Shown: positions 55,704 to 64,000 of the stretch, one piece after another
Position numbering within the stretch: the first letter of the stretch is position 1
Layout of the letters: each line of letters begins with the position of its first letter
Assembly: GCF_900100965.1 (NCBI RefSeq)
Contig: NZ_FMUJ01000012.1
Span: 1-64,000, forward strand
DNA length: 64,000 bases
Source of the DNA: Variovorax sp. EL159
GTDB lineage: Bacteria; Pseudomonadota; Gammaproteobacteria; Burkholderiales; Burkholderiaceae_C
Reading direction: 5' to 3'
Translations under genes and position numbers: made by a program
Notes under the pieces: generated by a model
Seen by the model: only the letters and a program-made list of their open reading frames with translations
The model's database searches: none
What the model was told of the DNA's origin: nothing

Positions 55704-56585
55704 TCAAAGCCAATAGACCAGCATGTAAAGGCCGAGCCAGACCACGTCCACGAAGTGCCAGTACCAGGCCGCGCCCTCGAAGCCGAAGTGGCGCTCGGGC
55801 GTGAAGTGGCCCTTCTGCAGCCGCAGCGTGATGAACAGCAGCATCAGCATGCCGATGAACACGTGCAGGCCGTGGAAGCCGGTCAGCATGAAGAAGGTCG
55901 AGCCGTAGGTGCCCGAGCTGAGCTTGAGGTTCAGCTCGGTGTACAGGTGGTGGTATTCATAACCCTGCACGCCCAGGAAGAGGATACCCAGCAGCACGGT
56001 GAGCCACATGAAGCGGATCGTCTGTGCACGATGGCCCGCACGCAATGCGTGGTGGGCAATGGTGAGCGTCACGCCCGAGCTGAGCAACAGCGCGGTGTTG
56101 ATCGTGGGCAGCCAGAACGGGCCGACCGTCTGGAAGGGCTCGACGATGCCGGCGGGCGAGCCGGTAGCGCCGGCGGCCACGCTGGGCCACACGGCCTTGA
56201 AGTCGGGCCAGAGGATCGCGTTGTCCAGGCTGCCGAGCGTCGGCAGCGCGTGGGTGCGTGCCCACCACAGCGCCGTGAAGAAGGCGCCGAAGAACATCAC
56301 TTCGGAGAAGATGAACCAGCTCATGCTCCAGCGGAACGAGAGGTCGACCTTGTGGCCGTACTGCCCGCCTTCGCTCTCGCCAATGGCAGCGCGGAACCAC
56401 ACGAAGAGCGTGCCGAGCCAGATCACCATGCCGGCCAGCAGGGACCACGAGCCCCATGCGTGCCCGTTGATCCATTGCGCGGCGCCGAGGATGACGAAGA
56501 ACAGGCCGGTCGCGGCCATGACCGGATAGGCCGATGGTCCGGGCACGAAGTAGTAGGGCGTGGTGCCGTGGGTGGTTGAACTCAT
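55704..56585 (-). CDS. ctaE: Cytochrome c oxidase subunit III
   Basis: 293-aa inner-membrane subunit of the aa3-type oxidase with seven hydrophobic segments. The N-terminal HGTTPYYFVPGPSAYP, the W-S-M-SWFIFSEVMFFGAFFTAL region with the conserved Glu, and the ending WYWHFVDVVWLGLYMLVYWL are hallmarks. AGGAG stands well placed before the ATG. Confidence 0.96.
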   Translation of the reverse strand: MSSTTHGTTPYYFVPGPSAYPVMAATGLFFVILGAAQWINGHAWGSWSLLAGMVIWLGTLFVWFRAAIGESEGGQYGHKVDLSFRWSMSWFIFSEVMFFGAFFTALWWARTHALPTLGSLDNAILWPDFKAVWPSVAAGATGSPAGIVEPFQTVGPFWLPTINTALLLSSGVTLTIAHHALRAGHRAQTIRFMWLTVLLGILFLGVQGYEYHHLYTELNLKLSSGTYGSTFFMLTGFHGLHVFIGMLMLLFITLRLQKGHFTPERHFGFEGAAWYWHFVDVVWLGLYMLVYWL

Positions 56586-56651
56586 ATCAGCTCCTGGCTT
56601 TCTTTCTTCTCTCGATTCAATGGATTCTGGTTGTCGTGGGCATCTTCGTCA

Positions 56652-56864
56652 TCAGGCCGCCACCACATAGCGCACCAGCAGCACCAGCCCCACCACGAAG
56701 ACGATCACGGCCGCGAATGCCACCGCAATGATGTGCAGCGGATTCAGCTTGCCCAAGTCTTCCTGGTAGGCGCTGTTCTTGCGAACGCCGAAGAACGACC
56801 AACCCACTGCCTTCACCGTGTCCCACAGCGAAGCCTTCGGCTTGCGCGAAGGATCGGCCGTCAC
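56652..56864 (-). CDS. DUF2970 small membrane protein
   Basis: 70-aa protein with a soluble start (SLWDTVKAVGWSFFGVRKN) and one C-terminal membrane helix. This is the DUF2970 family, regularly placed between Cox11 and subunit III genes in proteobacteria. The start is GTG at 56864, overlapping the Cox11 stop as GTGA, so it is translationally coupled. The function is not established. Confidence 0.85.
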   Translation of the reverse strand: MTADPSRKPKASLWDTVKAVGWSFFGVRKNSAYQEDLGKLNPLHIIAVAFAAVIVFVVGLVLLVRYVVAA

Positions 56865-57487
56865 GAGCGCGGCTCATTCGCTGCATTCGAAACAGCCGCC
56901 ACCGGCGCTGGCGGCGTCTTGCCGCCCACCTCGAAGAAGGTGTACGACAGGGTGATGGTCTTCACGTCCTTGGAAATCTTGGGGTCGATCACGAACGCGA
57001 CCGGCCACTGCTTCTTCTCGCCCGGATCGAGCGTGTACTGGTTGAAGCAGAAGCACTCGAGCTTGTTGAAGTACGGCGCGGCTTGCTGCGGCGCGTAGCT
57101 CGGGATGGCCTGCGCGGCCATGCGGCGGTTCTGCACGTTCTGGAACTCGTACATCACTGTGTTGAGCTGGCCCGGATGCACTTCGATGGTCCGCTCCGCG
57201 GGCTTGAAGTCCCAGAGGCCGCCGCGCACGTTCGAGTCGAATTCGACCGTGATGGTGCGGCTCATGTCGACCTGCGTGTTGTCGGGCAGGCGCACGTTCT
57301 TGCCGCCGCTGGCGCCGCCGGGCACCTCGAGCTCGGAGAGCGCGAGGATGTTGATGCCCGTCATCTCGCAGATGGCGCGGTACATCGGCACCAGCGCATA
57401 ACCGAAGGCGAACATGCCGCAGGCCACGACGGCCAGCTTGCCGACCATGCGGACATTGGCGCGCCGGATGCGTTGACCGAGACTCAT
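56861..57487 (-). CDS. ctaG: Cytochrome c oxidase assembly protein CtaG/Cox11
   Basis: 208-aa copper-delivery protein for the CuB site of subunit I. One N-terminal membrane helix (about residues 15-34) precedes a periplasmic beta domain with the copper-binding motif ECFCFNQ (CFC). The ATG at 57487 gives the family start MSLGQRIRRAN. It lies between the 38-aa protein and DUF2970. Confidence 0.95.
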   Translation of the reverse strand: MSLGQRIRRANVRMVGKLAVVACGMFAFGYALVPMYRAICEMTGINILALSELEVPGGASGGKNVRLPDNTQVDMSRTITVEFDSNVRGGLWDFKPAERTIEVHPGQLNTVMYEFQNVQNRRMAAQAIPSYAPQQAAPYFNKLECFCFNQYTLDPGEKKQWPVAFVIDPKISKDVKTITLSYTFFEVGGKTPPAPVAAVSNAANEPRS

Positions 57488-57515
57488 GCTGCTGCTCCCG
57501 TTCGGTTGCCGGCGG

Positions 57516-57632
57516 TCAGCGACCGCCGAAGAAGGCCATGCGGACAATGAAACCGATGAAGAAGATCACCGCGATGGAGGCCAGCGTGAGCCCCATGCGC
57601 CGATTGTTCTTTCTTTGCTCAGGCGTGGTCAT
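57516..57632 (-). CDS. 38-aa cytochrome oxidase small assembly-type membrane protein
   Basis: A short frame starting MTTPEQRKNNRRMG, with one hydrophobic helix (about residues 15-30) and ending FFGGR. It fills the gap between coxA (stop 57676) and ctaG (start 57487). Proteins of this size and pattern occur at the same place in other Burkholderiales. A basic cytosolic N-terminus and single helix suggest a one-pass inner-membrane protein. No function is proven. Confidence 0.8.
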   Translation of the reverse strand: MTTPEQRKNNRRMGLTLASIAVIFFIGFIVRMAFFGGR

Positions 57633-57675
57633 CGTTGTCGTGCGGTCGCGTGGCTTGTTGCTGGCTGCCGATCGA

Positions 57676-59316
57676 TCAACCGATCACCTTGGTGGCGGTG
57701 ATGTCGAGCTTGGGCGGGTTCTCGAAGGTATGGAACGGTGCGGGCGAAGGCACTTCCCATTCGAGGCCTTCGGCGCCTTCCCATGGCTTTTGTGGAGCCT
57801 TCTCGCCCTTGCCGCGCATGGTCGGCAGCACGACGAACAGGAAGAAGTAGACCTGCGCGAAACCGAAGAAGAAGGCACCGACCGACGCCACGGCGTTGAA
57901 GTCGGCAAACTGCATCGGGTAGTCGGCATAGCGTCGCGGCATGCCGGCCAGGCCCAGGAAGTGCATCGGGAAGAAGGTGACGTTGAACGAGATCAGCGAC
58001 CACCAGAAGTGCACCTTGCCGCGCGTTTCGTTGTACATCACGCCGGTCCACTTGGGCACCCAGTAGTAGAAGCCCGAGAACATGGCGAACAGCGAGCCGG
58101 CCACCAGCACGTAGTGGAAGTGGGCCACCACGTAATACGTGTCCTGCAGCTGCGTGTCGATGGGAGCGACCGCGAGGATCAGGCCGGTGAAACCGCCCAT
58201 CGTGAACACGAAGATGAAGCCGACCGCGAACAGCATGGGCGTCTCGAAGGTCATCGAGCCCTGCCACATGGTCGCGATCCAGTTGAAGATCTTCACGGCC
58301 GTGGGCACCGCGATCAGCATGGTCGCGTACATGAAGAACAGCTGGCCGGTGAGCGGCATGCCGGTCGTGAACATGTGGTGAGCCCACACGATGAACGACA
58401 GGATGGCAATCGACGAGGTGGCGTACACCATCGAGGCATAGCCGAAGAGCTTCTTGCGGGCGAAGGCCGGCACCACCTGGCTGATGATGCCGAAGGCCGG
58501 CAAGATCATGATGTACACCTCGGGGTGGCCGAAGAACCAGAAGATGTGCTGGTACATCACCGGGTCGCCGCCGCCGGCGGGGTTGAAGAAGCTGGTGCCG
58601 AAATGGCGGTCGGTCAGCGTCATCGTGATGGCGCCTGCGAGCACGGGCATCACGGCGATCAGCAGGTAGGCGGTGATGAGCCAGGTCCAGCAGAACATCG
58701 GCATCTTCATCAGCGTCATGCCGGGGGCGCGCATGTTGAGGATGGTCACGATGATGTTGATCGAGCCCATGATCGACGAAGCGCCCATGATGTGCATCGC
58801 GAAGATGCCGGCGTCCATCGAGGGGCCCATCTGCAGCGTGAGCGGCGCGTAGAGCGTCCAGCCCGCGGCGGGTGCGCCACCGGGCATGAAGAACGAACCG
58901 ACCAGCATCAGCGCCGCGGGAATCAGCAGCCAGAAGCTGAAGTTGTTCATGCGCGCGAAGGCCATGTCGGAGGCACCCACCTGCAACGGGATCATCCAGT
59001 TCGCGAAGCCCACGAAGGCCGGCATGATGGCGCCGAACACCATGATCAGGCCGTGCATGGTGGTGAACTGGTTGAACAGCTCGGGGTTCACCAATTGCAG
59101 GCCGGGCTGGAACAGCTCGGCGCGGATCAGCAGGGCCAGGATGCCGCCCACCATCAGCATCGTGAAGCTGAACAGCAGGTAGAGCGTGCCGATGTCCTTG
59201 TGGTTGGTCGCGAACACCCAGCGGCGCCAGCCGGTGGGCGCGTGGTGATCGTGATGCTCGTCGTGTGCGTGGTCGCCGGGGACTGCGTGACCGTGGGGGT
59301 CGAGGACTGCACTCAT
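57676..59316 (-). CDS. ctaD: Cytochrome c oxidase subunit I
   Basis: 546-aa catalytic subunit with twelve hydrophobic segments. It binds heme a, heme a3 and CuB. The His-Tyr pair region WFFGHPEVYIMILPAFG, the WAHHMFTTGM His pair for CuB, and VVAHFHYVLVAGS for the hemes are all present. The N-terminus has a His/Asp-rich stretch (about residues 7-26) that may bind metal. The ATG at 59316 fits the family. It lies 43 bp after subunit II. Confidence 0.97.
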   Translation of the reverse strand: MSAVLDPHGHAVPGDHAHDEHHDHHAPTGWRRWVFATNHKDIGTLYLLFSFTMLMVGGILALLIRAELFQPGLQLVNPELFNQFTTMHGLIMVFGAIMPAFVGFANWMIPLQVGASDMAFARMNNFSFWLLIPAALMLVGSFFMPGGAPAAGWTLYAPLTLQMGPSMDAGIFAMHIMGASSIMGSINIIVTILNMRAPGMTLMKMPMFCWTWLITAYLLIAVMPVLAGAITMTLTDRHFGTSFFNPAGGGDPVMYQHIFWFFGHPEVYIMILPAFGIISQVVPAFARKKLFGYASMVYATSSIAILSFIVWAHHMFTTGMPLTGQLFFMYATMLIAVPTAVKIFNWIATMWQGSMTFETPMLFAVGFIFVFTMGGFTGLILAVAPIDTQLQDTYYVVAHFHYVLVAGSLFAMFSGFYYWVPKWTGVMYNETRGKVHFWWSLISFNVTFFPMHFLGLAGMPRRYADYPMQFADFNAVASVGAFFFGFAQVYFFLFVVLPTMRGKGEKAPQKPWEGAEGLEWEVPSPAPFHTFENPPKLDITATKVIG

Positions 59317-59359
59317 TTCGTTGTTCCTTGCAATTTCTTCTTCGCGGGGCGCTGCCGGG

Positions 59360-60538
59360 TCACTTGCCACGCAGGGCCAGCACTTCGGCCGGCTGCACCA
59401 GCTGGCCCGTCTTGTTCGACCAGCTGTTCTTGGTGTAGGTGGCCACTGCCGCGAGGTCGGTGTCGCTCAGTTGTTTCCAGGAAGGCATCGCGCCGTTGTT
59501 CTGGCCGTTGAGCAGCACATGCAGCTGCACCGAGTGATCGGCGTCGAGCACCTTCGGATCGCCGTCGAGTGCCTTGATCGGGCCCGCGCCCTTGCCGTTG
59601 GCCTGGTGGCAGGCGGCGCAGTTGGCGGCGTAGACCTTCTCGCCGCGAACCAGCATGTCGGGCAGCGTCCAGACCTTGGTCGGGTCGTCGAGCTTGGCGG
59701 CGGCGATCTTGCGCTGGTCGGCCACCCAGGCGGTGTAGTCGGCGGCCGAGACCACCTTCACCTGGATCGGCATGAAGGCGTGTTCCTTGCCGCACAGCTC
59801 CTGGCACTGGCCGTAGTAGGTGCCGATGGTCTCGGCACGGAACCAGGTGTCGCGCACGAAGCCGGGAATCGCGTCTTGCTTGAGGCCCAGCTGCGGCACG
59901 GCGAACGCGTGGATCACGTCGTTGGCGGTGGTGATGATGCGGATCTTCTTGTTGACCGGCACGACCAGCGGGTAGTCGACCTTGAGCAGGTAGTCGTCGG
60001 GCATCGCGCCCTTGGCGCCGGCATCGGACATGGCGCGCTGCGAGCTGTCGAGCGTGGAGATGAAGGCCAGGCCCTCGCCTTCGCCGTTCAGGTAGTCGTA
60101 GCCCCACTTCCACTGGTAGCCCGTGGTCTTGATCGTGAGGTCGGCGTTGGTGGTGTCCTTCTGGGCCACCAGCACCTTGGTGGCGGGCAGCGCCATGACG
60201 ATCACGATGAGGAAGGGCACGATGGTCCAGATGACCTCGACCACCACCGACTCATGGAAGTTGGCCGCCTTGTGGCCGACCGACTTGCGGTGCTTCCAGA
60301 TCGAATAGAACATGACCGCGAACACGGCGACGAAGATGACCGTGCACAGAATCATCATGATCGTGTGGAGCAGATGCTGCTCCTGCGCGATCTTGGTCAC
60401 ACCGACCGGAAGATTCAACTGGCGCACCGAAGGGCCGCCGGGCAGATCGTTGACTGCGTGCGCCGCGCTGCTGAAAGCCGCGCCGGCCGCCAGCAACAGA
60501 TTCGCCGGCCTGTACTTATTGCGCCAAATGCTCTTCAT
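59360..60538 (-). CDS. ctaC: Cytochrome c oxidase subunit II fused to cytochrome c
   Basis: 392-aa subunit. After a signal and two membrane helices comes the CuA domain with CQELCGKEHAFM. A C-terminal cytochrome c domain follows, with CAACH heme site at about residue 305 and axial Met likely in AMPSWKQ. The fusion is the caa3-type arrangement, in which electrons pass from the bound cytochrome to CuA. The ATG at 60538 is used; GTG at 60547 is possible. Confidence 0.95.
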   Translation of the reverse strand: MKSIWRNKYRPANLLLAAGAAFSSAAHAVNDLPGGPSVRQLNLPVGVTKIAQEQHLLHTIMMILCTVIFVAVFAVMFYSIWKHRKSVGHKAANFHESVVVEVIWTIVPFLIVIVMALPATKVLVAQKDTTNADLTIKTTGYQWKWGYDYLNGEGEGLAFISTLDSSQRAMSDAGAKGAMPDDYLLKVDYPLVVPVNKKIRIITTANDVIHAFAVPQLGLKQDAIPGFVRDTWFRAETIGTYYGQCQELCGKEHAFMPIQVKVVSAADYTAWVADQRKIAAAKLDDPTKVWTLPDMLVRGEKVYAANCAACHQANGKGAGPIKALDGDPKVLDADHSVQLHVLLNGQNNGAMPSWKQLSDTDLAAVATYTKNSWSNKTGQLVQPAEVLALRGK

Positions 60539-60599
60539 CGTGTTCACGTTTCTTCAATTTTTTCGACAAACCCAACCGTGCAGCACTGCGCGAGCCCCC

Positions 60600-61064
60600 T
60601 CAGGCGCCACGCAACGCCATGCGAATCTCGCGGGCCAACGCGGCACGCAACTCCGGGCGTACATAGCGCCCCACCCTGACTGATCGACCCTGTCCCGAGA
60701 CCTCGATCAGCGAGCGATCGCCGGTCTGCGGTTCGATCCGCACCTGGTGCGGAAGAAATTCCGTGCGTTCGTAGTGCCCTCCGTTCTCGAGCTCCACGAC
60801 GAGTCGTCCACCCTGCAACGCGATCTTTTCGCCGTCGGTCGCGTGCCGTGCGTAGACCATGAACGCAAACCCGACCGCGGCCAGTTCGAGCCAGGCAAAT
60901 GGCAGCACCAGCGGCGCACCGTGCAGCCAGAACAGGGTGCCGATGCCGAGCGATACCACGCACAGCGAGGCGTAGAGCCAGCCCAGCTGGCTCGGCGTCA
61001 CCGAGCAGTTCCGCTTCAGGAACCAGTGGATGCTCTGGCCTGAAACGGTGGCAAATCGAAACAC
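60600..61064 (-). CDS. DUF2244 inner-membrane protein
   Basis: 154-aa protein with two hydrophobic segments (about residues 27-62) and a C-terminal beta-rich part ending in GRYVRPELRAALAREI. The WFLKRNCSVTPSQL start and overall pattern match DUF2244, often found beside cta genes. The GTG at 61064 fits the family start; an in-frame ATG at 61187 would add 41 unlike residues. No ribosome site is clear at either. Confidence 0.75.
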   Translation of the reverse strand: MFRFATVSGQSIHWFLKRNCSVTPSQLGWLYASLCVVSLGIGTLFWLHGAPLVLPFAWLELAAVGFAFMVYARHATDGEKIALQGGRLVVELENGGHYERTEFLPHQVRIEPQTGDRSLIEVSGQGRSVRVGRYVRPELRAALAREIRMALRGA

Positions 61065-61313
61065 GGAATTCGACACGGGCGAGTTCAGCAAATCGGTGCG
61101 TCGATGGCTGCCAAAACCTCTCGTACAACCCTCGTACAAACAGGATCCGACACCCCTCGATCGCGGGACAATACCCGCGAGTTTCACGCAACGGCGGATT
61201 GTAGCGGGTAGATACCTGCGCCCGAGTGCCCTGTGGGACGCCTACGGGTCACTACTAGTAGGCAAGAAACAGCCTGTGCGTCAGGCGTTTTTGCCGCACA
61301 AATCAACAGACGA

Positions 61314-62228
61314 TCACGCGCCCGGACGGCCTCGTTGCAGCATCGATCGCATCTCACGCAACGACACCGCGCTTTCGGCCGACAACGACACGCGCGGCGT
61401 CGGCTTGAAGGCATGGCCATAGATGACCTCGAAGGTCAGCGCGATGTGGCCGTCGTTGCCCTCGGCGGGCGCCAGTTCAGGCAGCGCCTTCTTCAGCGAC
61501 TGGTGCCAGGCCTTGCCGCGCACCGCACCGAAACGCGCCGGATGCAGGTTGCGCCCCAGCGTGCGCAGCTCGGCCAGTGCCGCCTCGGGCGTGGCCCAGG
61601 TCAGCACGATGCGCTCCATGTCCATCACCGGCTCGGCAAAGCCGGCGTGCACCAGCATGTCGCCCCAGTCGTGCATGTCGGTGTATTCGTGGCCGGCGGC
61701 GGGCCAGCCCAGCCGGGCATGCAGCGCGCGCAGCTCGCGGACCGTGTCGGGCCCGAGGCAGGAAAACATCAGGAAGCCGTCGGTTGCGACCAGCCGGTGC
61801 CACTGCGAGATCAGCGCCTCGGGGTCGGCCGCCATGTGCAGCGACATGTTGGCCCAGAGCAGATCGACGCCGTCTTCCGGCGGCGCATCGAAGCGCGCCT
61901 TGCCGCCTTGCCAGCGGCGCGCGCTCCACCAGGGCGCGGCCAGCGCCTCGCTGGTCGCGGTGGCCAACGCCGGCTCGGGCTCGATCACGAAAGAGGCGGC
62001 ATCGCGATAACGCTTGGCGACCAGTTCATGCGCCTCGAGCCCGCCGCGCAACGGCGCCCAGTCGGCCCAGGTGCGGGGCTGGGCCTTGATCCATTGCAGC
62101 CGGTCTTCCATCCGGCGGCCGATTTCCTCGTGCAGCCAGGGCGAGCCCTCGGCGGGCGGCAGCCGACGCCAGCGCGCAGCCGCCGTGGGGTCGATGGTCG
62201 GCGGTCTTCTTGCGGGGTCGGTGGCCAT
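61314..62228 (-). CDS. BioC-like SAM-dependent methyltransferase
   Basis: 304-aa methyltransferase. The start WLHEEIGRRMEDRLQWIK and the block DLLWANMSLHMAADPEALISQWHRLVATDGFLMFSCLGPDT match BioC-type enzymes that methylate malonyl-ACP at the start of biotin synthesis. The usual glycine-rich SAM motif (DxGxGxG) is not evident in the first 110 residues, and sequence there is diverged. No other bio gene is in view, so biotin synthesis is only a guess. It diverges from comF. Confidence 0.75.
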   Translation of the reverse strand: MATDPARRPPTIDPTAAARWRRLPPAEGSPWLHEEIGRRMEDRLQWIKAQPRTWADWAPLRGGLEAHELVAKRYRDAASFVIEPEPALATATSEALAAPWWSARRWQGGKARFDAPPEDGVDLLWANMSLHMAADPEALISQWHRLVATDGFLMFSCLGPDTVRELRALHARLGWPAAGHEYTDMHDWGDMLVHAGFAEPVMDMERIVLTWATPEAALAELRTLGRNLHPARFGAVRGKAWHQSLKKALPELAPAEGNDGHIALTFEVIYGHAFKPTPRVSLSAESAVSLREMRSMLQRGRPGA

Positions 62229-62251
62229 GGGGCCGTGAGTATATTGAGCCC

Positions 62252-62968
62252 ATGCTCAGCCATCGAACCCTGAGGCCTTTCACCTCGCTGCTCGCCCGGC
62301 TGCCCAGCCAGTGCGAGGTCTGCCACGCCTGGCCCTCGCAGCCCGTCTGCGATGCCTGCGTGGCGCGCTTCGCCCCGCCGGTGGCGCGTTGCGGCGCCTG
62401 CGCCCTGCCGGTGCCCGAGGGCGTGGCCCGATGCGGCGAATGTCTGCGTCACCCGCCGCCGCTGGACGCCTGCCTGGCCGCCTGCACCTACGCGTGGCCC
62501 TGGCCCGACTGCATCGCCCGCTTCAAGTTCAACGGCGACGCGGGCTGGGCCGGTCCGCTCGCCACGCTGCTGCGCAGCGCGCCCTGGGTGGAGCCCGCGC
62601 TGGAGCAATGCGACATCGTCCTGCCGATGCCGCTGGCACCCGGCCGGCTGCGCGAGCGCGGCTTCAACCAGGCCCACGAGCTGGCGCGGCGCCTGTCGCC
62701 CGCCAAGACCGATGCGACCCTGCTGCTGCGCACGCGCGAGACGCTGGCCCAGAGCGGCCTGGCGCGCGCCGAGCGCCTGCGCAACCTGCGCGGCGCCTTT
62801 GCCGTGGAGCCCCTGCGCGCGGACAAGGTACGCGGCCGGCGCATCGTGCTGGTCGACGACGTGATGACCAGCGGCGCATCGCTCTTCTCGGCCGCCGAAG
62901 CCCTGCGGCTGGCCGGTGCGGCCCACATCACGGCCATCGCGCTGGCCCGCACCGACCCGCCGCACTGA
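62252..62968 (+). CDS. comF: ComF-family phosphoribosyltransferase-like protein
   Basis: 238-aa protein. The N-terminal double zinc ribbon has CEVC, CDAC, CGAC and CGEC pairs. The C-terminal PRTase-type part holds RGFNQAHELA and the PRPP-loop-like VLVDDVMTSGAS. In naturally competent bacteria ComF helps DNA uptake; in others the role is unclear. The ATG at 62252 is chosen as the first in-frame ATG before the zinc ribbon. Confidence 0.9.
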   Translation: MLSHRTLRPFTSLLARLPSQCEVCHAWPSQPVCDACVARFAPPVARCGACALPVPEGVARCGECLRHPPPLDACLAACTYAWPWPDCIARFKFNGDAGWAGPLATLLRSAPWVEPALEQCDIVLPMPLAPGRLRERGFNQAHELARRLSPAKTDATLLLRTRETLAQSGLARAERLRNLRGAFAVEPLRADKVRGRRIVLVDDVMTSGASLFSAAEALRLAGAAHITAIALARTDPPH

Positions 62969-63009
62969 CAAGCCGTGGATCACGGCCTCGGCCCACCGAC
63001 AATCGGCGC

Positions 63010-63471
63010 ATGTTCCATATCGTCCTGGTCCACCCCGAAATTCCGCCGAACACCGGCAACGTGATCCGGCTGGCCGCCAACACCGGTTGCACCCTGCACC
63101 TGGTCGAACCACTCGGCTTTTCGATGGACGACCGCCTGCTGCGCCGCGCCGGGCTCGACTATCACGAATACGCCGAGGTCAAGCGCCACGCAGACTGGCA
63201 GGCACTGTGCGACACCGAAGCACCGCCCGCCGACCGCATGTTCGCCCTCACCACGCGGGGCACGCGCGCCGTGCACGATGTGCGCTTCCAGCCCGGCGAC
63301 TGGTTGGTCTTCGGCTCGGAGACCAGCGGCCTGCCTCCGGCGGTACGCGATGGTTTCGCCGAACCGCAGCGCCTGCGGCTGCCGATGCGCGAGGGCCAGC
63401 GCAGCCTGAATCTCTCGAACGCCGTGGCGGTGACGGTGTTCGAAGCCTGGCGCCAGAACGGCTTCGGCTGA
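63010..63471 (+). CDS. trmL: tRNA (cytidine/uridine-2'-O)-methyltransferase TrmL
   Basis: 153-aa SPOUT methyltransferase acting on the wobble base of tRNA-Leu. The three family motifs are clear: HPEIPPNTGNVIRLAANTG (residues 8-26), FGSETSGLP near 98 and SLNLSNAVAV near 131, the trefoil knot SAM site. Length is exact for the family. Confidence 0.95.
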   Translation: MFHIVLVHPEIPPNTGNVIRLAANTGCTLHLVEPLGFSMDDRLLRRAGLDYHEYAEVKRHADWQALCDTEAPPADRMFALTTRGTRAVHDVRFQPGDWLVFGSETSGLPPAVRDGFAEPQRLRLPMREGQRSLNLSNAVAVTVFEAWRQNGFG

Positions 63472-63621
63472 CACAAAGAAACAAAGAAGCCGCCCCTTGC
63501 GGCGACCGGGGCACATCCGATCGACAAGGCACGCCGTATGGAAGACATGCAGGCACACGATGCGATCAGCGCATCGGGTCCGGCATCCGGCCTCTCAACG
63601 CTTCAGCCCAAGGAGTTCCAC

Positions 63622-63915
63622 ATGAACGCCAAGTCGATTGCCCTCGCAACCTTCACCACCCTCGCCCTCAGCACGGGCGCCCAGGCCTTCCAGGGTGAAC
63701 AGAATCCGCTGCCGCCCGCGCCCTTCCAGTCGACGCTCTCGCGTGCCCAAGTGGAGGCCGATGCGCGCCAACCGCTGCAGATCAGCAATGGCGGCACCGG
63801 CGTGGCCCGCGCGACCGCAGGTAATGTCGATCGCGCCGCCGTGCGCACCGGGGCGCTCGGCATCACGCGTGCCGGCGCAGCCACCTACGGCGACGTGACC
63901 GATCGCCGGATGTAG
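63622..63915 (+). CDS. Secreted DUF4148-like small protein
   Basis: 97-aa protein with a signal peptide (MNAKSIALATFTTLALSTGA, cleavage after QA). The segment LSRAQVEADARQ is the hallmark of DUF4148 proteins, abundant in Burkholderiales with unknown function. The AAGGAG site is 7 bases before the ATG at 63622. Confidence 0.78.
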   Translation: MNAKSIALATFTTLALSTGAQAFQGEQNPLPPAPFQSTLSRAQVEADARQPLQISNGGTGVARATAGNVDRAAVRTGALGITRAGAATYGDVTDRRM

Positions 63916-63942
63916 GAACGTTCGGAGAAAGCGCTCGCCGCC

Positions 63943-64000
63943 TCAGGGGTAGCGCCGCGCCACCGACTCGGCCACGCAGGCCGGCTTGGTGGCACCTTCG
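63943..64000 (-). CDS. C-terminal end of a minus-strand gene cut by the window
   Basis: Read leftwards from the window end, an open frame ends EGATKPACVAESVARRYP then TGA at 63945-63943. Codon use is like the neighbours, and the end facing the DUF4148 gene fits a convergent gene. The short C-terminus is too little for a product name. Confidence 0.5.
   Translation of the reverse strand, partial: EGATKPACVAESVARRYP

Overview
The window is GC-rich (estimated mid-60s percent) and densely coded. Gene content and protein style point to a betaproteobacterium of the order Burkholderiales, family Comamonadaceae, and most resemble Variovorax. The clues are the order nadK-recN-rapZ, lolB-ispE-tRNA-Gln-prs-rplY-pth, a cta/cox cytochrome oxidase cluster with SURF1, Cox11, heme A and heme O synthases, and a DUF4148 protein. 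This assignment is inference from content; no search was run.

Layout. 1-1411: right end of a filamentous-phage (inovirus-like) prophage, with overlapping small genes on the minus strand and a divergent repressor over palindromic operators. It abuts nadK with only 10 bp between. 1422-15712: core genes for NAD phosphorylation, DNA repair (recN, mutY, mutM), RNase regulation (rapZ), a dynamin-like GTPase, outer-membrane lipoprotein insertion (lolB), isoprenoid synthesis (ispE), tRNA-Gln, prs, rplY, pth and a ferredoxin. A strong sigma70-like promoter lies inside ispE.

15857-25993: a peptide-type ABC transporter operon (one dppB, two identical dppC, a chimeric dppD, an intact dppD, a short dppF, two paralogous binding proteins, an amidase). 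It carries a 1,477-bp direct repeat flanking 243 bp of unique sequence. The repeat creates a hybrid ATPase whose C-terminus is replaced by the tail of DppB.

26021-40330: accessory metabolism. It contains a LysR/tautomerase pair, a TTC38-like protein, a phosphatase, a Yip1 protein and a hydrolase. Then comes what looks like a pyroglutamate (5-oxoproline) island: cytosolic pyroglutamyl peptidase, a small secreted protein, a large lipoprotein with a peptidase-C15-like core in which the nucleophilic Cys appears to be Ser, a LysR regulator and 5-oxoprolinase pxpABC. coaD, rsmD and the divergent argO/argP pair follow.

40355-50154: a secreted M16 peptidase pair (one catalytic, one lacking the zinc motif), ftsY with a long Pro/Ala-rich N-terminus, a lipoprotein with five internal repeats, a hybrid histidine kinase with a NarL-type regulator, an Mpo1-like protein, and rpoH preceded by a perfect CIRCE element. 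50207-61064: DNA alkylation-repair-like gene and the cytochrome c oxidase structural and assembly genes, including a 38-aa membrane protein. 61314-64000: BioC-like methyltransferase, comF, trmL, a DUF4148 protein and a gene cut by the window edge.
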